From assembly GCA_030039105.1 (NCBI GenBank), contig JASHQO010000034.1:1-20632 (forward strand): a DNA stretch of 20,632 nucleotides, written 5' to 3'. Of this stretch, positions 1 to 6,892 are shown piece after piece (positions within the stretch are counted from its first letter, which is position 1; each line of letters begins with the position of its first letter). The translations under genes were made by a program, and so were the position numbers. The notes below the pieces were generated by a model. That model saw nothing but the letters and a program-made list of their open reading frames with translations, was not told where the DNA came from and did no database searches. Source of the DNA: Xanthobacteraceae bacterium (GTDB lineage: Bacteria; Pseudomonadota; Alphaproteobacteria; Rhizobiales; Xanthobacteraceae).

Positions 1-685
1 TGTTCATGAAGCGGCAGCCGATGGTCTCGTTGCAGCGCGCGATGGTCAGCCCCGGTGTGCCGCGCGGCACCAAAAAGCTCGACGTGCCCTGCAGCATGCC
101 GAGCTGCGGATCGGTATTGGCATAGACCACGAACAGGCCGGCGTCGTAGCCGTTGGAGATGAATTGCTTGCGGCCGTTGATCACCCATTCGCCGTTCTGC
201 TTCACGGCGCGGGTCTGCATCGCGGCTTCCGGCACATTGTAGGGCAGCCAGCGATCCGACGCGCCGCGCGGCTCGGTCAGGCAATGGGCGAGCAGGAACT
301 GTGGATCGTCCATCAGCCGTTTGAACCATTTTTCCTGCAGGTGCCGTGGCGCCAGATTGCGCAGCAGTACTGAAACTTTCCAGTTCTGCACCAGCTTGTC
401 GGCCAGGCCTGAATCGCCGCGGGCGATCTCTTCCGCGATCAGCGCAAAAGTCTGCACCTCGGTCGCGCGGTCGAGTTCGATGCCGCCGAATTCCTCCGGC
501 ACGCCCAGCGCGCGGATGCCGACCCGCTCGGCGCCTTCGAGGATTTCCGGCGGCAGGCGGTCCCCCGGCGTCATCAGCCACTCGCGCTGCCAGTTGCCGC
601 GGATGAATGGGATGATGACGTCGTCGACGAAGTCGCGGCACGACTGCCGCATCAGACGCTGTTCTTCGGAGAGATCGGTGGACAT
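1..685 (-). CDS. Acyl-CoA dehydrogenase, N-terminal part (gene cut by window edge)
   Basis: About 228 N-terminal residues are visible and the C-terminal part lies beyond position 1. The protein begins MSTDLSEEQRLMRQ, a usual opening for the helical N-terminal domain of acyl-CoA dehydrogenases. It then shows GVPEEFGGIELD and, near residues 133-142, LAHCLTEPRGASD, which matches the flavin/substrate-binding loop (TEPxAGSD) of the middle beta domain. The following WVINGRKQFISNG is also typical of the family. Such enzymes use FAD to introduce the alpha-beta double bond in acyl-CoA thioesters and pass electrons to ETF. The catalytic glutamate lies in the missing C-terminal domain, so chain-length or substrate class cannot be judged. 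The start is the ATG at 685-683. It is followed on the same strand by open sequence and a dispersed repeat rather than a tightly linked gene. Confidence 0.9.
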   Translation of the reverse strand, partial: MSTDLSEEQRLMRQSCRDFVDDVIIPFIRGNWQREWLMTPGDRLPPEILEGAERVGIRALGVPEEFGGIELDRATEVQTFALIAEEIARGDSGLADKLVQNWKVSVLLRNLAPRHLQEKWFKRLMDDPQFLLAHCLTEPRGASDRWLPYNVPEAAMQTRAVKQNGEWVINGRKQFISNGYDAGLFVVYANTDPQLGMLQGTSSFLVPRGTPGLTIARCNETIGCRFMN

Positions 686-750
686 TGCGGCTACCTCTAT
701 GGTCATGCCGGCTTCATGCCGTGCATCGACGTCTTTGCTGCAACAGGGCC

Positions 751-800
751 TAAAGACGTGGATGGCCCGGACAAGCCCGGCCAAGCCCGGCCATGACGGG
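751..800. repeat. Dispersed GC-rich palindromic intergenic repeat with a partial internal duplication
   Basis: The gap between the acyl-CoA dehydrogenase start and the aminotransferase stop holds a motif of the form AAAGACGTGGATGGCC ... CCCGGCCATGACG. The outer arms ATGGCC (762-767) and GGCCAT (789-794) are inverted. The inner unit AAGCCCGGCC occurs twice in tandem (773-782 and 783-792). From memory, elements of this form are scattered between genes in Bradyrhizobium and its relatives. The internal doubling may be a local slippage event. It could act as a transcript-end hairpin for either neighbour, but it has no T-run. Confidence 0.6.
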
Positions 801-808
801 GCAGAGGA

Positions 809-1990
809 TTACGCCGCCTTGCGACTCGTCAAGAACTCGCCCATGCGATCGAGCGCCTTGAGGATGTTGTCCGTCGAGTTGGCGTAGGACACGCGCATAT
901 AACCTTCGCCGAGCACGCCGAAGTCCGGGCCGCCGATCAGCGCGACGCCGGCGTCTTCGAGAAGGGCATTGGCGAGCGGCTTGGCCTTCCAGCCGGTGCG
1001 CTTGATGTTGGGGAAGGCGTAGAACGCGCCCTTCGGCGTGGCGCAGGACGTGCCGGGAAGCTTGTTCAGCCCGGCGACAACGATTTTGCGGCGCTTGTCG
1101 AACTCGGCGACCATCTTCGCCACCTCGTCCTGAGGGCCGGTGAGCGCGGCAAGACCGGCATATTGCGCCGAGGCATTGACGCAGGAATGCAGATTGACCG
1201 CGAGCTTTCGCGCATAGTCGTAAAGCTTACCGGGCCATATCGCGTAGCCGAGCCGCCAGCCAGTCATGGCGTAGGTTTTCGACCAGCCATTGAGCAGTAT
1301 CAGCCGGTCGCGGATCGACGGATACGACAGCAAACAAACGTGCGTCTCGCCGTCATAGACCATGTGGTCGTAGATTTCGTCGGACATGATGGCGACGTCG
1401 GAATGCCGCTCCAGGCCGGCGACCAGCTTGTCGACCTCGCTCTTCGGCGTCACGCCGCCGGTCGGGTTGGCCGGCGAGTTCAAGATGAGAAGCCGCGTCT
1501 GCGGCGTGATGAGGCTGAGCGTCTCTTCAGCCGAGAACGCGAAATTGTTCTCCTCGCGGATCGGCACCGGGATGGGCCGCGCGCCGGTATATTCGATCAT
1601 CGAGCGATAGATCGGAAATCCCGGATCGGGATAGAGGATATCGACTCCCGGTTCGCCGAACATCAGGATCGACATGAACATCGTCGGCTTGCCACCCGGC
1701 ATGATCATAACGGTGTCTGGCGAGACGTTGACCTTGAACCGCCTGTGCAGATCGGCGGCGACCGCTTCGCGTAATGCCGGAATGCCGACCGCCGGCGTAT
1801 AGCCGTGATGGCCGTCGCGTAGCGCCTTGATCGCCGCCTCGACGATGAAATCCGGCGTGCGGAAGTCGGGCTGGCCGATGCCGAGATTGATGATGTCGCG
1901 GCCCTGCGCCATTAGCTGAACGGCCCGCGCCAGCACGGCGAATGCGTTCTCTTCGCCGATACGGTCGAAGGCGGCGACGGTTTTCAGCAT
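809..1990 (-). CDS. Class I/II pyridoxal-phosphate aminotransferase (aspartate aminotransferase-like)
   Basis: This is a 393-residue fold-type I PLP enzyme that transfers an amino group between an amino acid and a 2-oxo acid in the cytoplasm. The motifs are in the expected order: the N-terminal INLGIGQPDF (34-43), SPANPTGG with Asn175, SDEIYDHMVYDGE with Asp204 and Tyr207 contacting PLP, and NGWSKTYAMTGWRLGY with Schiff-base Lys238 and Arg246. Near the C-terminus, GEGYMRVSYAN carries the substrate-carboxylate arginine. The start is the ATG at 1990, preceded by GGGGAA at a good distance. A longer reading from 2050 would run through a hairpin and adds residues (MHLPARWAELPP) that do not look like this family. 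The subgroup resembles AspC/aromatic aminotransferases of alphaproteobacteria, but the amino acid specificity cannot be told from sequence alone. Confidence 0.95.
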   Translation of the reverse strand: MLKTVAAFDRIGEENAFAVLARAVQLMAQGRDIINLGIGQPDFRTPDFIVEAAIKALRDGHHGYTPAVGIPALREAVAADLHRRFKVNVSPDTVMIMPGGKPTMFMSILMFGEPGVDILYPDPGFPIYRSMIEYTGARPIPVPIREENNFAFSAEETLSLITPQTRLLILNSPANPTGGVTPKSEVDKLVAGLERHSDVAIMSDEIYDHMVYDGETHVCLLSYPSIRDRLILLNGWSKTYAMTGWRLGYAIWPGKLYDYARKLAVNLHSCVNASAQYAGLAALTGPQDEVAKMVAEFDKRRKIVVAGLNKLPGTSCATPKGAFYAFPNIKRTGWKAKPLANALLEDAGVALIGGPDFGVLGEGYMRVSYANSTDNILKALDRMGEFLTSRKAA

Positions 1991-2033
1991 GCGTGTTCCC
2001 CGGCGTTCGTTTCCGGGCGGCAGTTCAGCCCAA

Positions 2034-2059
2034 CGGGCCGGTAAATGCAAACCGGCCCG
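2034..2059 (-). promoter_or_regulatory. Hairpin in the leader of the aminotransferase gene
   Basis: CGGGCCGGT (2034-2042) pairs perfectly with ACCGGCCCG (2051-2059) around an 8-nt AT-rich loop. It lies 44-69 bases upstream of the aminotransferase ATG and 20 bases downstream of a second, stronger hairpin. It may be part of a two-hairpin transcript end for the upstream small gene, or a leader structure. There is no clear T-run after it on the minus strand. Confidence 0.45.
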
Positions 2060-2078
2060 CGACGGCCCTCAACGGCAA

Positions 2079-2106
2079 GAGGCCCCGGACCAAGGTCCGG
2101 GGCCTC
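2079..2106 (-). terminator. Strong GC-rich hairpin, probable transcript end of the 79-residue exported protein gene
   Basis: GAGGCCCCGGACC (2079-2091) is a perfect inverted copy of GGTCCGGGGCCTC (2094-2106), giving up to 13 base pairs around AA. It sits 27 bases past the stop codon at 2133 of the small exported protein gene and before the aminotransferase on the same strand. The sequence after it on the minus strand (TTGCCGTTG) is only weakly T-rich, so Rho-independent termination is plausible but not certain. Confidence 0.6.
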
Positions 2107-2132
2107 CAGGCATTCACAGTGGACTGAACGAA

Positions 2133-2372
2133 TTAGCGGATGAGGTTATCGTCCGCCCCGGATTCACGCGAGTAGACGCTGCCGCTGCGGATTGCGCCGT
2201 TTGGATAAGTGCCGACGACCGTATTGGAAGCGCCCGCGGCTGAATTCTGCAGCCCCTCGTAAGAGGAATAGGGGGCGACGGGCTGGCGGCGCGATTGCTG
2301 CGCGAGCGCAGGCGTTGCGAGCACCGCAACGGCCATGACCGACAGCGCCAATTTGGTATTGAACGTCTTCAT
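2133..2372 (-). CDS. Small exported protein of unknown function (79 aa)
   Basis: The 79-residue product begins MKTFNTKLALSVMAVAVLATPALAQ, a textbook Sec signal peptide with a positively charged start, a hydrophobic core and cleavage after ALA. The mature part is about 54 residues, rich in Ser, Gly, Asn, Arg and Tyr, and looks unstructured (SSYEGLQNSAAGAS, GTYPNGAIRSGSVYSRES). I recognise no domain. The start is well supported by GGAGAAC seven bases before ATG. The gene has its own upstream region, shared back to back with the sugar-acid operon, and ends at a strong hairpin, so it is probably a separate transcript. Small exported proteins of this kind are common in Rhizobiales, but their role in the periplasm is not known to me. 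Confidence 0.85.
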   Translation of the reverse strand: MKTFNTKLALSVMAVAVLATPALAQQSRRQPVAPYSSYEGLQNSAAGASNTVVGTYPNGAIRSGSVYSRESGADDNLIR

Positions 2373-2698
2373 ATTGCTGTTCTCCTAGTACGGTCACCCT
2401 TACCCCCCTAGCTACGCCGGATTCTGCATCGCACAAGGGCGCATTGTTCAATCGTTTCTCACTAAAGTGTTATTTAATACAGCATGTTAACGGGTATTTT
2501 ATGGATCAATCTACGCCATCATATTGCGGTGCAATATAGGTAAAATTGCGCATTGGCGTCGACTGCCTCCACGAAAATTTCCTGGCGCGCCGGTCGCGCA
2601 GATTATTTTCGCGTATCGGCGCGACCATGCTGACGAGACGGTTCGCCTCAGCGTTAAATCGGCATATCTATAGGGGGCAAAAAATCCGGGAGAGCGCG
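2373..2698. other. Divergent intergenic region between the small exported protein and the dehydratase operon
   Basis: These 326 bases contain no convincing gene and are visibly more AT-rich than their surroundings, especially about 2440-2560. They must hold the promoters for both outward genes. The plus-strand reading frame that extends the dehydratase upstream to 2546 shows no family similarity and should be regarded as leader. Inside lies the inverted repeat at 2521-2537. A TTAA-N9-TTAAC arrangement (2474-2491) was seen but has the wrong spacing for a CtrA site. Confidence 0.6.
2521..2537. promoter_or_regulatory. Perfect 17-bp inverted repeat, probable operator of the sugar-acid operon
   Basis: ATATTGC (2521-2527), three bases GGT, then GCAATAT (2531-2537) form a perfect dyad. 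It lies about 160 bases upstream of the dehydratase ATG and about 150 bases upstream of the divergent small gene. Dyads of this size and AT-rich form are typical binding sites of dimeric helix-turn-helix regulators (GntR, LacI, TetR, IclR types). No regulator gene is in this window, so the protein is unknown. Confidence 0.5.
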
Positions 2699-4507
2699 AT
2701 GGCAAACGACAAAAATTCCCAAGGTCAGCAGCAGCGTCTGCGCTCGCAATTGTGGTTCGACAATCCGGATAATCCGGGCATGACCGCCCTCTATCTCGAG
2801 CGCTACCTGAACTACGGCCTCAGCCGCGCCGAACTGACGTCCGGCAAGCCGATCATCGGCATCGCGCAAACCGGATCCGATCTGAGCCCATGCAACCGGC
2901 ATCATTTGCAGCTTGCTGAGCGCGTGCGCGAAGGCATCCGCACCGCCGGCGGCATCGCCATGGAATTTCCGGTGCATCCGATTCAGGAAACCGGTAGGCG
3001 ACCGACCGCGGCGCTCGATCGCAACCTCGCTTATCTCGGGCTGGTCGAGGTGCTGTACGGCTATCCGCTCGACGGCGTCGTGCTGATGACCGGTTGCGAC
3101 AAGACCACGCCGGCTTGTCTGATGGCGGCCGCGACCGTGAACACGCCGGCGATCGTGCTGTCCGGTGGGCCGATGCTCGACGGCTATCACAACGGCAAGC
3201 TCGCCGGCTCTGGCACGGTGCTATGGCAGGCGCGCCAGGACGTCGCCGCCGGCCGGATCGACTACAACCAGTTCATCGATATTGCCGCCTCTTCGGCGCA
3301 GTCGGCCGGCCATTGCAACACCATGGGAACGGCGTCGACCATGAATGCCATGGCCGAGGCGCTCGGCATGTCGCTGCCTGGCTGCGCCGCGATCCCGGCG
3401 CCATATCGCGAGCGCGCCCGCATCGCCTACGAGACCGGCGTACGCGCGGTCGAGATCGTGCGCGAGGATCTCAAACCCTCCGACATCATGACGCGGGCGG
3501 CGTTCGAAAACGCCATCCTCGCCTGTTCGGCGATCGGCGGCTCGACCAATGCGCCGATCCATCTCAACGCCATTGCGCGGCACCTCGGCGTCAAGCTTGC
3601 GATCGAGGATTGGGAGACGATTGGCTACGACGTGCCGCTGCTCGTCAACATGCAGCCGGCCGGCGAATATCTCGGCGAGGACTATTACCGCGCCGGCGGC
3701 CTGCCGGCGGTGATGCACGAATTGCTGCAGGCCAAGCGCCTGCGCGGCGACGCAATCACCGTTAACGGCAAGAGCTTTGCCGAGAATGTCGCCAAGGCGA
3801 AAGCCAGCAATGCCGCCGTTATCTGGCCCTACGACAAGCCGCTCAAGTCTCACGCCGGCTTCAAGGTGCTGCACGGCAATCTCTTCGATTCCGCGATCAT
3901 GAAGACCAGCGTGATCTCGGACGAGTTTCGCCAGCGCTATCTGTCGGATGCAAAGGACCCGAACGCCTTCGAGGGCCGCGCCATCGTGTTCGACGGCCCG
4001 GAGGACTATCACCACCGCATTGAGGATGCGGCGCTCAAGATCGACGAACACTGCATCTTGTTCATGCGCGGCACCGGCCCGATCGGCTATCCGGGCTCGG
4101 CCGAGGTGGTCAACATGCAGCCGCCGGCGGCGTTGATAAAAAAGGGCGTAACGTCGCTTGCCTGCGTCGGCGACGGCCGGCAATCGGGCACGTCAGGTTC
4201 GCCGTCGATTCTCCATGCTTCGCCGGAAGCTGCGGCCGGCGGCGGCTTGGCGCTGCTCAAAACCGGCGACCGGGTGCGCATCGACCTCAACAAGGGCACT
4301 GCCGATATTTTGATCTCGGCCGAAGAATTGATGGAGCGCCGCGTGCTATTGGAAAAGAATGGCGGCTATCGCTATCCGGCGAGCCAGACGCCGTGGCAGG
4401 AGATTCAGCGCGCCATGGTCGATCAGCTCGGCGACGGCATGGTGCTCGAGCCGGCGGTGAAATATCAACGGGTCGCCGAAGCCTTCGTGCCCCGCGACAA
4501 TCATTGA
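2699..4507 (+). CDS. IlvD/Edd family sugar-acid dehydratase (D-xylonate / L-arabonate dehydratase-like)
   Basis: The 602-residue protein is a member of the Fe-S dehydratase family that removes water from aldonic acids to give 2-keto-3-deoxy acids. Three cysteines expected to bind the [2Fe-2S] cluster are present: Cys65 in SDLSPCNRHH, Cys133 in MTGCDKTTPA and Cys206 in SAGHCNTMGTA. Further family landmarks are GGPMLDG, GSTNAPIHL and, near residue 495, DGRQSGTSGSPS with the serine proposed as catalytic base. The whole sequence, from LRSQLWFDNPDNPGMTALYL onward, is very like the pentonate dehydratases (Caulobacter XylD type) and less like valine-pathway IlvD. The start is the ATG at 2699, with GGGAGAG before it. 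It is the first gene of a tight plus-strand run and lies downstream of an inverted repeat. The exact sugar acid (C4, C5 or C6) is not determined. Confidence 0.93.
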   Translation: MANDKNSQGQQQRLRSQLWFDNPDNPGMTALYLERYLNYGLSRAELTSGKPIIGIAQTGSDLSPCNRHHLQLAERVREGIRTAGGIAMEFPVHPIQETGRRPTAALDRNLAYLGLVEVLYGYPLDGVVLMTGCDKTTPACLMAAATVNTPAIVLSGGPMLDGYHNGKLAGSGTVLWQARQDVAAGRIDYNQFIDIAASSAQSAGHCNTMGTASTMNAMAEALGMSLPGCAAIPAPYRERARIAYETGVRAVEIVREDLKPSDIMTRAAFENAILACSAIGGSTNAPIHLNAIARHLGVKLAIEDWETIGYDVPLLVNMQPAGEYLGEDYYRAGGLPAVMHELLQAKRLRGDAITVNGKSFAENVAKAKASNAAVIWPYDKPLKSHAGFKVLHGNLFDSAIMKTSVISDEFRQRYLSDAKDPNAFEGRAIVFDGPEDYHHRIEDAALKIDEHCILFMRGTGPIGYPGSAEVVNMQPPAALIKKGVTSLACVGDGRQSGTSGSPSILHASPEAAAGGGLALLKTGDRVRIDLNKGTADILISAEELMERRVLLEKNGGYRYPASQTPWQEIQRAMVDQLGDGMVLEPAVKYQRVAEAFVPRDNH

Positions 4508-4518
4508 GCGAGCGTGTC

Positions 4519-5370
4519 ATGGCGGGCTCGCGTCCCTCCGTTGCCGACAAGCGCAAGACGTTTCACAAGCTCCATGAGGCCGGCTGCTTCGTCATTCCCA
4601 ATCCGTGGAATGTCGGCAGCGCGCGCTACCTGCAAGGCCTGGGCTTCAAGGCGCTGGCGACGACCAGCTCCGGCCACGCTCATTCGCAAGGCTTTGCTGA
4701 CGGTGCCCAATCGCTGGATGACGTGCTTGCGCACTACCGCGAACTCGCCGCCGCGACTGACATCCCGCTCAACGCCGATTTCGAGAACGGCTTCGCCGAC
4801 GACCCCGACGACGTGGCCGCCAACGTGACGCGCTGCATCGCCACCGGCGTCGCCGGGCTGTCGGTCGAGGATTCGCCCAACAATACGACGACACCGCTTT
4901 ACGACTTCGACCTCTCAGTGGCGCGGGTGAGGGCGGCACGGGCTGCAATCGACCGCGCCGGCGGTGAAGTGGTGTTCACCGCGCGCGCGGAAAATTTCAT
5001 TCGCGGCGTGCCCGAACTGGATGACGCTATCCGCAGGCTTAAGGCCTACGCCGCGGCCGGGGCCGACTGTCTCTATGCGCCTGGCATCAAGACCCGCGAG
5101 CAGATCGAGACAGTGGTCAAAGCGGTGGCACCGAAGCCGGTGAATTTCCTCAACAGCGGAGCCTACGGCTTCACGGTGAACGATATCGCGGCGATGGGCG
5201 TGCGGCGGATCAGTGTCGGCGGTTCGCTGGCGCGCGTCGCGATGCACGCCTTCATCAAGGTCGCAACTGAAATTGCCAAGGACGGCAAATTCGACGGCTT
5301 CGCCGGACTGATCAGCAATCCCGAGCTGAACAAATTCTTCAGCGAGGATCGCAAGAAGTTTTCCGCATGA
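4519..5370 (+). CDS. Isocitrate lyase / PEP mutase superfamily protein
   Basis: The 283-residue protein belongs to the PEP mutase branch (PF13714-like) of the isocitrate lyase superfamily, alpha/beta barrels that make or break C-C or C-P bonds next to an oxo-acid carboxylate. The metal site is visible as LNADFENGF (Asp87, Glu89) and LSVEDS (Glu117, Asp118), with FTARAENFIRG on a later strand. The KRCGH loop that carries the catalytic cysteine of isocitrate and methylisocitrate lyases is absent; NNTTTPLYDFD stands there, so it is not either of those enzymes. Known relatives include oxaloacetate decarboxylase. The gene begins 11 bases after the dehydratase stop. An in-frame TTG at 4504 overlapping that stop is an alternative start. 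In this operon it may cleave the oxo acid made downstream of the dehydratase, which is inference. Confidence 0.88.
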   Translation: MAGSRPSVADKRKTFHKLHEAGCFVIPNPWNVGSARYLQGLGFKALATTSSGHAHSQGFADGAQSLDDVLAHYRELAAATDIPLNADFENGFADDPDDVAANVTRCIATGVAGLSVEDSPNNTTTPLYDFDLSVARVRAARAAIDRAGGEVVFTARAENFIRGVPELDDAIRRLKAYAAAGADCLYAPGIKTREQIETVVKAVAPKPVNFLNSGAYGFTVNDIAAMGVRRISVGGSLARVAMHAFIKVATEIAKDGKFDGFAGLISNPELNKFFSEDRKKFSA

Positions 5371-6077
5371 CCGCTTCCGAGCCGCATCCGCAAACCGGAC
5401 AGCCGGTCGGCTTGCCGGTCGATGCCAGGCCGGCGCCATGGCCAGGACCCGTGACGCTGAAGGGCCGCTACGGCCGCGTCGAAAAGCTAAAGCCCGATCA
5501 CGTCGCCGACCTGTGGAAGGTCTTTGCCGGGCAAGATCGGGTCTGGACTTACATCGCGACCGCCGGTCCGTTCGCGAGCGTCGACGAGTTTGCGCCGTTC
5601 ATCGCCTTGCGCGCGGCAGCGGACGACCCTTACGCTTATGCCATCGTCGATGCTTCCGATCGTGCGGTCGGGTATTTCACGCTGCTACGGATCGAGCCGG
5701 CGATGCGCGTCATCGAAGTCGGCCACGTCATGTATTCGCCGGCGCTGCAGCGCATGCCGCTCGGCACCGAAGCGCAGTATCTGCTGGCCTGCTATGTGTT
5801 CGAGACGCTCGGCTATCGCCGTTACGAATGGAAATGCGACAGCCTGAACGCGGCGTCGCGGCGCGCGGCGCTGCGCTACGGCTTCATTTACGAGGGCACG
5901 TTTCGTCAGCACATCATCGCCAAGGGCCGCAATCGCGATAACGCCTGGTTTTCCATGCTCGACAGCGAATGGCCGGCGCGCAAGAGGAACTTCGAGCGCT
6001 GGCTGGCGCTGGAAAATTTTGACGGTGAAGGCCGGCAAAAACTCAGCCTCTCGGCGTTGAACCAGCAGCAGGCGTGA
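5367..6077 (+). CDS. GNAT family N-acetyltransferase (RimJ/RimL-like)
   Basis: The 236-residue cytoplasmic protein has a GNAT fold that transfers acetyl from acetyl-CoA to an amine. After a proline-rich start of about 25 residues come GRVEKLKPDHVADLW, the strand AVGYFTLLRIEP, the strand EVGHVMYSPALQRMPLGTEA at the acetyl-CoA pyrophosphate loop, and CDSLNAASRRAALRYGFIYEGTFRQH. The last is the usual RimJ/RimL ending (N-x-x-S-x-x-x-A-x-x-x-G-F). Its ATG overlaps the TGA of the lyase-like gene (ATGA), which suggests coupled translation and co-regulation with the sugar-acid genes. The acceptor is unknown. Relatives of this type are often annotated as acting on ribosomal protein N-termini or on small molecules. 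Its place inside a catabolic operon is unusual but may be incidental. Confidence 0.9.
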   Translation: MTASEPHPQTGQPVGLPVDARPAPWPGPVTLKGRYGRVEKLKPDHVADLWKVFAGQDRVWTYIATAGPFASVDEFAPFIALRAAADDPYAYAIVDASDRAVGYFTLLRIEPAMRVIEVGHVMYSPALQRMPLGTEAQYLLACYVFETLGYRRYEWKCDSLNAASRRAALRYGFIYEGTFRQHIIAKGRNRDNAWFSMLDSEWPARKRNFERWLALENFDGEGRQKLSLSALNQQQA

Positions 6078-6109
6078 CGGGCGCAAGTACGAGACAGGCG
6101 AGGCAAGGA

Positions 6110-6868
6110 ATGAGCAATCGATTGCAGGGCAAAGTCGCGCTGGTGACGGCCGCCGGTCAGGGTATCGGCCGCGCCATCGCCGAAACCTTCATCGCCGAAG
6201 GCGCAGCGGTCATCGCCACCGACGTTGCCGAGGATAAGCTCACGGGCCTGAAGGCCAAGGAAGCACCGAAGCTCGACGTGCGCTCACAACAGAATATCGA
6301 CGTGCTTGCCGGGGATGTCGCGCGCGAGTTCGGGGGGCTCGACATTCTGGTCAATTGCGCCGGCTATGTGCACCAGGGCACGATTTTCGACTGCTCCGAC
6401 AAGGATTGGGATTTTTCCTTCGACCTCAACGTCAAATCCATGCACCGCATGATCAAGGCGTTTTTGCCCGGAATGCTGGAGAAGAAAGCGGGCTCCATCG
6501 TCAACATTTCTTCGGCGGTGTCGTCGATCCGCGGCGTACCGGCGCGCTACGTCTACGGCGCTACCAAAGCCGCAGTGATCGGGCTGACCAAGGCGGTCGC
6601 GGCTGATTTCATCAAGCAGGGCATTCGCTGCAACGCCATCTGTCCCGGCACCATCGAGTCGCCGTCGCTCGATGACCGTATCGCCGCGCTATCGAAGGAG
6701 ACCGGCCGCTCGTCCGAGGCGGTGCGGCAGGCCTTTGTCGACCGCCAGCCGATGGGTCGACTAGGCACCGCCAAGGAGGTCGCCGCGTTGGCCCTCTTTC
6801 TTGCCGGCGACGAGGCAAGCTACATTACCGGCCAGACCCATCTCGTCGACGGCGGGATGGCGCTTTAG
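6110..6868 (+). CDS. SDR oxidoreductase, 2-keto-3-deoxy-sugar-acid dehydrogenase / DHRS6-like
   Basis: The 252-residue classical short-chain dehydrogenase has a coenzyme-binding TAAGQGIG (13-20), Asp38 at the end of the second strand favouring NAD over NADP, NCAG (82-85) and the catalytic Ser135, Tyr149 and Lys153 (YGATK). The overall sequence (VHQGTIFDCSDKDWDFSFDLNVKSM, here as two overlapping pieces VHQGTIFDCSDK and DWDFSFDLNVKSM) is strikingly close to mammalian DHRS6/BDH2. It is also close to bacterial 2-keto-3-deoxy-L-fuconate dehydrogenases, which oxidise C4 of a 2-keto-3-deoxy acid. That fits an operon starting with an aldonic-acid dehydratase. The ATG at 6110 follows GAGGCAAGGA; an upstream ATG at 6074 overlapping the GNAT stop adds a tail foreign to SDRs. 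The precise substrate remains inference. Confidence 0.92.
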   Translation: MSNRLQGKVALVTAAGQGIGRAIAETFIAEGAAVIATDVAEDKLTGLKAKEAPKLDVRSQQNIDVLAGDVAREFGGLDILVNCAGYVHQGTIFDCSDKDWDFSFDLNVKSMHRMIKAFLPGMLEKKAGSIVNISSAVSSIRGVPARYVYGATKAAVIGLTKAVAADFIKQGIRCNAICPGTIESPSLDDRIAALSKETGRSSEAVRQAFVDRQPMGRLGTAKEVAALALFLAGDEASYITGQTHLVDGGMAL

Positions 6869-6892
6869 GGCGGGGACCACGGCCGGCAAGTC

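Noticed and set aside
1163..1774. A 203-residue open frame on the plus strand within the aminotransferase gene
   Set aside because: It lies fully antisense to a well-supported enzyme and has an Arg/Asp-rich composition typical of shadow frames.
2474..2491. TTAA and TTAAC near each other, considered as a CtrA site
   Set aside because: The spacing is nine bases instead of seven, which does not fit the CtrA consensus.
2546..2698. Upstream extension of the dehydratase to a start at 2546
   Set aside because: The added 51 residues lack any similarity to the family, the DNA is AT-rich leader, and the ATG at 2699 has a good ribosome binding site.
3221..4183. A 320-residue open frame on the minus strand within the dehydratase gene
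   Set aside because: It is a frame shadow of a GC-rich gene, rich in Arg, Ala and Val with no domain, while the plus-strand dehydratase is unmistakable.
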